A stretch of 64,000 nt of DNA. Origin: Eukaryota sp. TZLM1-RC (taxonomy: Eukaryota; Metamonada: BaSk clade). The first letter of the stretch is position 1, and each line of letters begins with the position of its first letter. The stretch is from positions 2,392,689-2,456,688 of the forward strand of contig JAUPSS010000007.1 in the NCBI GenBank assembly GCA_040285825.1, given 5' to 3'. Below, piece by piece: positions 11,504 to 20,600 of the stretch. The notes below the pieces were generated by a model. That model saw nothing but the letters and a program-made list of their open reading frames with translations, had not been told where the DNA came from and made no database searches. A program made the translations under genes and the position numbers.

Positions 11504-13171
11504 ATGAACCAAGATGTCAAGCGACTTATACACTTATCCTCTGTCCGTGTGCGACAAGTGTCTTCACGTAATACCCTCACGTCTGTTGTCAACTCACAGA
11601 TCAACGAAGTGTCCCAAATCAAACGCAGCATCTCAGCTACACTAGCTCGTCGTGGTAGTACTCCTGACCCTCCACGATCTATGACTGCCACACCACAACG
11701 TTCACTACTCCACACAGCTCAAGACATGCTCTACTCTCCTTCTCCACGTGTGTACACACCCAATCTATCTAGGAACCCTCGCAGCAAGTCCTCCAAACAT
11801 TCCTCTACACCCATGCACACTACTCATCCTTCCTCGTCAACAGTCACACAGATTCTCTCCACAGTTGATCGTCTGCAAGGAAGGAAGCTGTCCAAACAAC
11901 GCAAGCTTGCTCAGCGCCATTTGAAAAACAGACGACACTCTTGTGTGTCTTCCTCTCCGATTCACTCTGTTTCCTCACCTCCTGCCACCCCTTCCTCCAT
12001 GCACAACGCATCTACCCCAATATCCACGGGTTCTCTGCACCGTCTCACAAAACGTTCTCGTCTTCCCGTCTATGTTGGTTCGGTTCTTCGCAAGGCTGGT
12101 GTCCTCCCTGAATTAGCTACTTCTGCAGGTCTCTCTTCTGCCGCACTTACGCTAGGGGCATCTGCAATTCATGTGGATAATACCAAAGATTTTGTTGAGC
12201 GTCATAGAAGAAGAAACAAAAGCCAAGACGTTTGTTGTGAGATTGTGTTGGATAATAATTTACCTTTTCTAGAAGTTTTATTTGGCAGGTTTAAAAATGA
12301 TAATTTTTTTAAGGATAAAACTCTAGCCTTGTCTGATATAGACCATAATTCATTGACTTATCAGGAAGCAGTTACTTTGGCCAGGTTTAGGACTGCCATT
12401 CTTGAAGAACAACGTCATTTGGCTGATGTTCGGTCAGTGGCAAGTAATCAATTATCTCGATTGATGGGTCACGTCAGTAGACGATTTGATGGGAGTCTTG
12501 CGTTTTCTGAGCATTTGAATAATCAATCTGATTTGATTGAAAATGATCCAATCATTTTTGATGTAGATGGTGATCTCTACTCAGATGTCACACATGCAGC
12601 ATCAAGTTCTTCTACAATAAGAAGCACTTCACCTTCCATTAAAGACAGTTGTAGTGATAAGGTTGATGGTATTGATACTAATAGTTCGGATAGCAGTCCA
12701 ATAATGGCAGGAAGTCTTTCAAAGTCAAGCCGTTTGATTGAATCTGACAGTCATAGTGATGTTTCAGAACCTCAATTTTTGACCGAAATTCCTACTGAAA
12801 CTGCTGAATCTTTTACTACTGAAAGTACTAAAGACGAGAATAAGCCAGAACCATCCTTACAAGTAAGTGGCCCTGTTTTGTCACCTCCTCCAAGGGACAT
12901 TCTTGATTGGTTGTCGACAAAATATTCTGAAAAAGAATCAAAACCTCCAGCAATTTCTTTATTGGAAAAATCCAAATATCTTAACCATGAAAATGATTTG
13001 CTAACAAGGGCAAAAGAGAGCATTTCCAGAGACATCACCAACTGGAATAGATTAGTGTTGTCTAATCAACGAAAAGGGGTACCTAAATTACCAAAGAAAT
13101 CACTCAATTCTTTAAGTTTGGAAGAGAGGAAATATGCCAAGAAAAAGGTAAAGCCTTTTAGTGTGCTGTAG
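11504..13171 (+). CDS. Unknown serine/threonine-rich protein, 555 residues
   Basis: An open frame from ATG 11504. Residues 1-190 are basic and rich in Ser, Thr and Pro, with several TP and SP sites, and look disordered. Residues 240-330 (FLEVLFGRFKNDNFF to ARFRTAILEEQRHLADVRS) look helical. An acidic serine-rich linker follows (about 345-450). The C-terminal 100 residues are again structured, with PPRDILDWLSTKYSEKES and AKESISRDITNWNRL, and end in a lysine-rich tail. Length, composition and absence of stops support a real gene. The family was not recognised. The IL-x-W motif before a helical C-terminus faintly recalls the kinetochore protein Dsn1/Mis13, but this is only a guess. It sits between transposon pieces and is read in the same direction as its large neighbours. 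Confidence 0.65.
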   Translation: MNQDVKRLIHLSSVRVRQVSSRNTLTSVVNSQINEVSQIKRSISATLARRGSTPDPPRSMTATPQRSLLHTAQDMLYSPSPRVYTPNLSRNPRSKSSKHSSTPMHTTHPSSSTVTQILSTVDRLQGRKLSKQRKLAQRHLKNRRHSCVSSSPIHSVSSPPATPSSMHNASTPISTGSLHRLTKRSRLPVYVGSVLRKAGVLPELATSAGLSSAALTLGASAIHVDNTKDFVERHRRRNKSQDVCCEIVLDNNLPFLEVLFGRFKNDNFFKDKTLALSDIDHNSLTYQEAVTLARFRTAILEEQRHLADVRSVASNQLSRLMGHVSRRFDGSLAFSEHLNNQSDLIENDPIIFDVDGDLYSDVTHAASSSSTIRSTSPSIKDSCSDKVDGIDTNSSDSSPIMAGSLSKSSRLIESDSHSDVSEPQFLTEIPTETAESFTTESTKDENKPEPSLQVSGPVLSPPPRDILDWLSTKYSEKESKPPAISLLEKSKYLNHENDLLTRAKESISRDITNWNRLVLSNQRKGVPKLPKKSLNSLSLEERKYAKKKVKPFSVL

Positions 13172-13379
13172 GTTTAATTCTTTTAGTATTGAGTAGGTAA
13201 ATGTAGATTTTGTAAATATAATACACATTAATTCTTATCTCTTTTAATTTTCAAAGTTGGGGTTTTTTGTTAATTCATTTGCAAGGAAGTTTAATGATGT
13301 ATGTATTGGTATTAGTCTACTTGGTGTATTTACATCATGACAGACGACTTGTCAACAAGATAAGGTCATAAGTAAAGGG

Positions 13380-15275
13380 AAAAGGAGTTTTATCCAAATT
13401 CCAATCTTTATGAATTCATTGAATGGCCAAGATTTTCCTACTATTACTAGAACAGAAGTAGAACAAATTCAAATGTTACTTAATAAAATTTCTGCCACTG
13501 AACACATCATTAAACTCTATGAGGAGGAAGACCTGTTTCATATAATGAGGACTTGTATAATAATATTAATAATAATTATAAGAAGTTAATGGTAAATGCT
13601 GGTGGTATTTCTCTTTTTCCCACTAGTTATTGTTTTAGAATGTCAGCCTCCATCGAAAGACTATTAAAATTCTAGAAGCCAATATTGAAATGAGGAATGT
13701 TCATTATGTTGAGAAATTTATTGATCTATCTTTTCAGAAAATGGTAGTTGAAGCAGAGATGAACCAACAAAAGTCTTTTTTGTTGGAGTTTACGTCAAGT
13801 CAAGAATCTATTTTTTTCAAACTAATCGTGAAAATCTTCTCACAACTGATGATCAGATTGATAATTTCATTAACCTTTCTGATGATGAAATCTTGAACGA
13901 AGACAATGAAAAATGTTTGAATCAAACAGCAAAAACTGTTATTTCAGACAGTACTCATTACGGAATTGGTAAGTTATTGAAAGATGAATGTAGTAAAAAA
14001 TTAAAGACATGAGGACAAGGCTATTGAAGTCAAATCATCACTTCCCACTGTGCATATCATCCACAATCTTTTATCAATTCAGCTATCAAAATTAATAATT
14101 TTATAGAAAAAGCCGTGGGGAAAACATTTAATACCATTCCAATTGTACGTCATGAAATTCCTGGATTTTTGAAGTTGTTAGTTTCAAGTTTAAGTTCTAT
14201 TTTTACAAATGATGAACTTACAGAGAAAAAAACATAATTCGGAGTGGAATTCAATAGCTGACATTCAACATATGAGTTTAGAAGAACAAAATTCATTTTG
14301 TCCTATTTGTTTGTATAAAAAATGGTTATTTACTAAAAAGGGGTACAAATAGATCAACATCATTAAAATTGAAGGTTTTGCAGCCTGTATTGAGCTTGCA
14401 AGAGGATGATTGTATTGGCATGCTTTTCAAACCTGATAGTGCAAAGTTTGCAACCCCCAGGAACTATTTGGATGATTTGGGCGTTGAATTTCTAACATCA
14501 AAACACAAAGTTAAACCCTGGTAAAAATGATTTACATTATTTTTGCAGTCAAAAAGAACTCAAACTAAATACAAAAAACAAACTAAAAAGAGCTAAACAA
14601 TATGAGTGGCTGAGATTGACAGAATTGGAGTGATCAAGGGTATCGAGAGTTCACCAAAAAATCAAAAAATTGAAAAGGAAAGAGTTTATTTTGCAAAATG
14701 AAATCACAGTGGAAGAAACAGAAGCTTCAATATCAAAAGAATCATCAAAATCTTCCATTTATAATAATTTCTATTCTTATGTTGCTTCCAAGCTGACAAA
14801 CATGACATTTACATTTGATTACTATTTTTTGAATGATATGGCGCATTCAAAAAATGCAAAGATATGTCCATCATCAGAAAACAGAGGCTAAGTTATTAAA
14901 AAGAATGACTGAAAAGCAATGGAAGCAAGAAGACACTATCCTAATGTTTGGTGACAATGGCAATAAGACAAAGAATTTAAAGCATCATCGATCAAGTAGA
15001 GGAATTGGATTGAGAAATTTCTTTAAGAGAAATGGTTATACAGTATGTTTAGTTGATGAGAGAAACACATCTTCAAAGTGTCCAACTTGTAATAACCCAG
15101 TAAATGTATTTCTTGATGTTGAGAATCCTAGACAATGGATGAGAAGGAAGTGCCCTACTGAGAGATGTCATGCTTTGTAAAGATGTCGATCTGATGTTTG
15201 TAGAGAAGAATGTGACGGACAGGATAAGATATGGGAAATTCCCATAAATACACGATCAATTTTCGTGTGGAATAA
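13380..15275 (+). pseudogene. Fanzor nuclease pseudogene (plus-strand copy)
   Basis: A nearly full-length but frame-broken Fanzor. In order: N-terminal stretch ILEANIEMRNVHYVEKFID (about 13670-13720), RuvC-I remnant LNPGKNDLHYF (about 14515; Asp of DPG changed to Asn), KRAKQYEWLRLTELE, FYSYVASKLTN, then KMQRYVHHQKTEAKLLKRM, ILMFGDNGNKTKNLKHH, the alternative-glutamate and zinc region LVDERNTSSKCPTC (about 15050-15090), NPRQWMRRKCPTERCHAL, and a tail in which the expected NRD motif is lost. Several frame changes and stops. It faces the minus-strand copy at 15285-17275, which it matches block by block, with only about 10 bp between the two 3' ends. Confidence 0.75.
15250..15268. other. Short hairpin between two facing Fanzor copies
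   Basis: ACACGA (15250-15255) and its complement TCGTGT (15263-15268) enclose a 7-nt A/T-rich loop. The site lies exactly where the two convergent Fanzor genes meet, so it could be a shared terminator or part of a transposon end/guide-RNA region. Inference only. Confidence 0.35.
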
Positions 15276-15284
15276 TTACAAAAA

Positions 15285-17275
15285 CTATCTACTACACAGA
15301 TATTGAGGCCTTTCATTACCACTCATTCTGGCTTCGGCAATTGCAAACATATTCAGACAAGCCAGCTTATTTCTATTGAAAAGCTTTGTTGAGCCTTTGT
15401 TACTGAGTTTGCAACTTTGACTGTTACAAGCTAATAAACCATGACATGTAGTAACTGGAGTCTTTTCTCTTCTATACACTCTGGGATTTGTTACTCTCAA
15501 AAACGTAGCAACCTTTTCAAAACAAACAGGACATTTTGCTGAAGTGAAAGCTTCATTAATCATCAATACTTCAAATCCATTTCTCTTCAGAAATTGAATC
15601 CATCCAATGCCTCGAGTAGGTCTCTGATGTTTCAAATTCTTGGAACCTTTTTTACCATAATCACCCATTAGTATTAAAGTGTCTTTCGGGTTGCCAAACT
15701 GCTGAACAAGGCTTTTTAACAACCAACTTTCAGTCTTTTGCTTGTGAATAAAAGCTTGCATTTTATGAATGCTCCACAAGTCAAGACTGTAAAAGTCAAT
15801 TGTCAAAAAACTTGCCGAAGTTTGGCAACCACAAAGTTGGAAAAATCTATAAAAGTTGCTGAATTGGCAGCAAACGCGGATAATTCGGTGTTTGCATCTT
15901 CAATTGTCATTTCGTTAGACTCTATCATTTGGTTTCTGTCGTAATCTACCTCAGTATACTTTATCGCCCATCGTTTTTGCTTTTCATTCATCTTACTTTT
16001 CAAAGACCAGGACATGTGAGTCATTCTCAACCATTTGTACTTCTTGTCTTGATTCATCACCCGACTATTTCTTTGCTGTTCAGTTTCATGTTCAGGCACC
16101 ATGGCTAATTCTTCATCATTCTTTTTACTCCCAAAGTATAATAAATCACGTTTTCCAGGATCACAAACAACAAGACGTTTGTCTTGAAAAGCATCAACAT
16201 CAACATCATCAATATATAAATCAGAAATACTGGCCTTGTTGTCTGGCTTACATTTCTGACCTTGTAAATCCCGACGAACAAATTCTACTGCAATATTAAA
16301 TCCATCTGTGTGGATAATGTTGTTGAATTTATAGCTCTTCTGTTTGAACATTGGTTGATTTAAATCGAGAATATTAGACCAAAAGTCAAATTGCTGAGGT
16401 GGTTTGAATCTATGAACTTGGGCTTGTGTATTGACCATTTTTAATCTCTGATCAGGCAACAAATCGTCCATCAATGTTTGTCTTATAATTGTCCATATTG
16501 TTCTTGTATCAATGGGAAAATATCCAGGACCTACAGTGGTTGAAACAGGAGAAATATGATATGGTTTTTTCTCTCTACTGGAAATATATTGGGCAATTAT
16601 AATTGCTGGTGTTAGGAATATTTGAGGATCTTTTTCAACAGCGTCTGCAAGAAAATGTATATCCACTGGAAATATGTTATCAACTAAATTCTCATCAGTG
16701 ACCAAATTCTCAATTTGGTAAGTAAAAGGCTCAATGAGACCTTCAAATATGTCTCTAAGTTCATTATTTCTTATATCATGTTGTTCACATAAAGCGAAAA
16801 ATTCATCATTCAGAAGGTCTGAAATATTTTCAGGATGATGAAACAAAGAACTCAAGCAATCTCTATCATCAACTAAAAACAAATTTTTGAATTGACGAAG
16901 CCTAAATCTATATAGTGAAATAATGGTAGATAATGGTGTTGAGTATCCACCCAGCTTGTGCATTTCCGATAACTCATTTTCCACATCTACTTTGTCAAAG
17001 TAAACATTAATAAATCGATTAATATGTTTTTCATAATTTAGTTTCAAATTATTCTCAAAATTGGCAAACATTACTGGGGCTATGTACTCAGGTGGTCTAC
17101 TGAATCCGTCAGTTGGAAATCGTGGAAAAAACTCAGCTCTATATCTCAGATGGTCTACATAACTCAATGTTTTGTTCAACTTTTGTTGTTCAAAGGTGTT
17201 CGATAATCTATAATCTCCTTCACCATAAACAAAGTTTTCAAAATCCTGTGGAAATGCACTTTTTGGTTTCACCAA
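15285..17275 (-). CDS. Fanzor (eukaryotic TnpB-like RNA-guided nuclease), one frameshift
   Basis: About 663 residues, near the usual Fanzor1 size, in two frames joined at a T6 run (about 15803). One extra T there would make one continuous frame that aligns with the plus-strand copy (KL...KMQ). Residues 1-350: helical recognition region (YEKHINRFINVYFDK, RFRLRQFKNLF, IIHTDGFNIAVEF). RuvC-I: LVVCDPGKRDLLYF (about 16155). RuvC-II region: ILMGDYGKKGSKN. INEAFTSAKCPVC carries the alternative glutamate and first zinc pair, CHGLLAC...C the second. RuvC-III: LFNRNKLACLNM has Asn where Asp is expected. The frame opens with TTG at 17275 after a stop and no early ATG, so the true start is unsure. Fanzors are RNA-guided DNA endonucleases carried on transposons; activity here is doubtful because of the frameshift and the Asn. 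Confidence 0.8.
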
Positions 17276-17320
17276 AAAGAATCATTGAATGAATGAATGA
17301 ATGTTTCACCAAAAAGAATT
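17266..17320. repeat. Direct repeat with ATGA microsatellite
   Basis: The motif TTTCACCAAAAAGAAT occurs twice (near 17267 and 17305) on either side of four copies of GAAT. It sits at the 5' edge of the minus-strand Fanzor. It may mark a transposon border or simple slippage; the rest of 17321-17623 shows nothing recognisable apart from the presumed promoter of the next gene. Confidence 0.5.
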
Positions 17321-17623
17321 CGAGACTTTGATGTTGTCTTTGTAGATTTTTTGGATATGGAATCGTAGCAAGTTAGCATGTATCAACATCAAGGCAATTG
17401 TAGATTATTTTGTAGAGGATAGTGGTGGTGATAGGCCTCCATATTTGTCTTAAGTTATAGCCTTTTACTACAGTAAATCTGTAGCATTTTTGGAACTTCC
17501 CAATAAAGAAGATTACAAGTTGCATCTTGCAATCAATTCGATTGACCATCATTCCAACGTTCGAGGTACGAGTTCCGTCATCCCAGACACTACTTTTCAC
17601 GGTCAAGTCTCTCACCATCCAAG

Positions 17624-20600
17624 ATGGACTCACTAAACACAGCAGATGATGCTCCTCCTACCCTCATCAACTTCATTGATTTTGTGAAGTCTACTTCCGT
17701 GAACACTTTTAAACATACCCATACATTGGTACTCATTGTACAGCTTCTACAGCTCATAGGTTTTGTTCTGCGTAGAACATCCTTCCATGCCATCTTTGAT
17801 CTTAGTCCGTTGATACGTTTTGCCAGCTTTGCTATTTTTGATGACTTTTTTCCAAACCTACGCACTGTGGTTCATGTCATCAGTATGCTCCTTTTTAGTA
17901 TTTTAGTGGCACTTCTCATAGCTTTATCATCTCTAGAGTCCTCAAAAGGCTATCACAAGCTTCTACGTGCCGTTACCAGGTTAATTTTCAACACCTTCAC
18001 CAGCACACTCTTCATACCTGTATTCTCTCTCTGGTTATCTTACGTTCCATGCGGAAGAACCTTTCAACCATCTAACGGCGTAACCTTTGATGAAGGTTTG
18101 TCTGATTGTTCTGCACCATGGTCATGGTTTACTAGAATCTCTGCTTTAGTTGCCTGCCTTGTTCTGTGTGCCTTCGCGCTGATCAAAGCATGGACTGATT
18201 CCTATGATGTTCCCAATTTCCGTAATCCTTATGCATTGTCCGTTAACAAGCCAAGATTGATGTGTTGTTGTTCTACAATTGTTTTCGTTTCTATTTTTTT
18301 CCTTTTCCATGCCCGCTACTGGCTCTTCAGATTCACTTATCTCGCAGCTTCTGTCACTTCTTACCTCCTCTTTCTCTATCATCTCCCTTACTTCTCTCGT
18401 AGAACCAACTGCACAGTAGCCATTGGTCTGGGTATTTGGATTGGGACTGGCGTTGCTTTTTTCATTCAGTCCGTTATTCTTGTATTTACCTCTACAAATG
18501 TTATTATGGATTCTTTGTTGATTTATATTTTTATGGTGGTTTTTTCTTTTATTTGTATTTATTTAATTAGAATTCGGTATATCAAATTGGAAACAGCCTT
18601 GGTCGAAATCCGCAGTGTTTTCCTCTCTCGTGGTCTTTTGGACTCGGATAATGACATTGTTGACTCTCAATCAAATCATGATGACGTTTTTAATGATGTT
18701 TTGATTGATTACCAATGGAACCCGTTCTCTATTGATATTTTTTCCAGAGTTTTACCTTTAAAATTCTCGTCCAGTGAATACTTTTCAACAATTAAGGTCT
18801 TATATCAACATTCAAATTGCTTATTTCCTAATTCATTTGAATTCATTTGTTTAAAATTAAATTTCGAAATTTCATTCTTAAAAGATTCCGTACTTGCATC
18901 ATGTACACTCAATTCCATTAAAGATTTCGATTTTGACTTGTCAATTTTCCGACAATATCTTGTTTTTAATTTTCGTAAACAATTAGAAACCCTCAGACGA
19001 CAGCAGTCAACTGGGCAAAGTGTTGATTCTTCTTCTTTTCTCCAACTACAACGCCAACAAAAGCAAATCGCCTCGCTCCATAGGGATTGTTTAGAAGCTT
19101 TATATGCTTTTTGGAGCAGTTTGTCTTCAAATAAGGTCGATCTGAACGTTTTACCTCCTCTTATGGAGGTGATTCATTCCACAAAGATTCATTTGAATAA
19201 TCTATTTCAAAAAGTTATTCACAATTCTACCTCTGCTGATCATCAATCATTGCTACTATCATATTCTACATATGTAAGGGAAATAGAATGTGACGTTGAA
19301 AGAGCTGCCCTGATTGAGGAGCAAGCCCATTTGCTTTCCTCCAGTGAAAAGTCGTCTAGTCATGGAGGTACTTCTTTCTCTGGTTCTCTTTCACTGTCAA
19401 AGAGTAATAAAACTAAACGTAAGTCGAGATTAAGCTCATTTACTGATTCATTTGGAGCTTCGTCGACCAGGAAATCAGCAATCAAAAATCTTTCTTTTTC
19501 TATAGTTGTAGCTCTAGTAATTCTTGTTTTTGTTGCAATTATTTCTTTTTCTTTAACATTTGCTGTTTTTGATGTTGTTATTGATGATGTTGACCACAGT
19601 TATGAACTCAATCATATTTCTTACGTTTCTTCCTTGCTTGGTAATCTGGCAAACCGTATCTATATCAATCAAACTCAAGGGCATGACGTCATTAGTGGAG
19701 CTCACCAAATATTGAAACAATCAGAACATTTAAATTTTCACCTTCGAAGGTTAACCCTTCCTCACAGTGATTCATACAAGGGTTTGGTCTGCCCCAGAAG
19801 TGGCAACAGAGAAGTTAGTCCTCCCACTAGTGAAGTCCAAGCTCTTTTAAAAGAACCTCGGTTTCCAATAGTGTCAACATTGGACTTTGTTCCCCCAACC
19901 ACCGAAACTTCTGTGCTTTCTGCATTTACTTTGGGGCTACAACACTCTTTGACCGCGTCTCTCTTTGGGAAAGACATCATAGAAGGGGAAGTGGTAGTGC
20001 AAAAGAACGTGAATGGGGTTTTAAGCAGTCTTGATGGTAGTCACAATGTTGTTGATTTCATTGAAGATTTTTTTCTGGAGAATTCAAGAGATTTTTTTGA
20101 TTTAGCTTTTATTGTTCTTTTAATTCTTACTATTGTTGTTTTTCTCGTTGTTTTTGGTATTGGTTTCGTTCTTTTTGCTAGATCTTTCAAGAAAATTAAC
20201 CATGAACGGACTGCTATTCTTAATCTGTTTTTGTACATTCCAAAAGACCAAATTAATGGTATACTAGAAGATTCCAAATTTAAATTTAAAAGAAAGAAAT
20301 CTAAAAAAGTTCAACAAAGTTTTCAACATGGTCAGAGCGATTCAAACCACCAATTATCATTGGCTTCAATTAACGATGAACTTTCTGATTCTGAGTGTGA
20401 AACTCATTCTGAAAGTAACTCAAGAACATTACCAGTCTCTGTTGAAGACGAAGAGATAATTGAAGCAACTACCAACAAAGTACCACTATCACTTAATCTT
20501 AGGCTCTTCATGGCTAGTATCATTTTTACGGCCTTGGTGCTTTGTTTTATTACTTTAAACCTAAACAACTCAATCTTTGCAACAACTGAGTCAATTGCCC

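Noticed and set aside
11504-13171. Dsn1/Mis13 kinetochore protein
   Set aside because: Only an IL-x-W motif and a helical C-terminus recall the family; too little to name it.
15795-15830. A 25-nt intron to explain the Fanzor frameshift
   Set aside because: A GT...AG segment exists there, but splicing gives the wrong phase and an immediate stop. A one-base slip in the T-run aligns better with the sister copy.
15285-17275. Bacterial TnpB from contamination
   Set aside because: Composition matches the neighbours, size and alternative-glutamate layout fit Fanzor, and decayed relatives lie all over this eukaryotic window.
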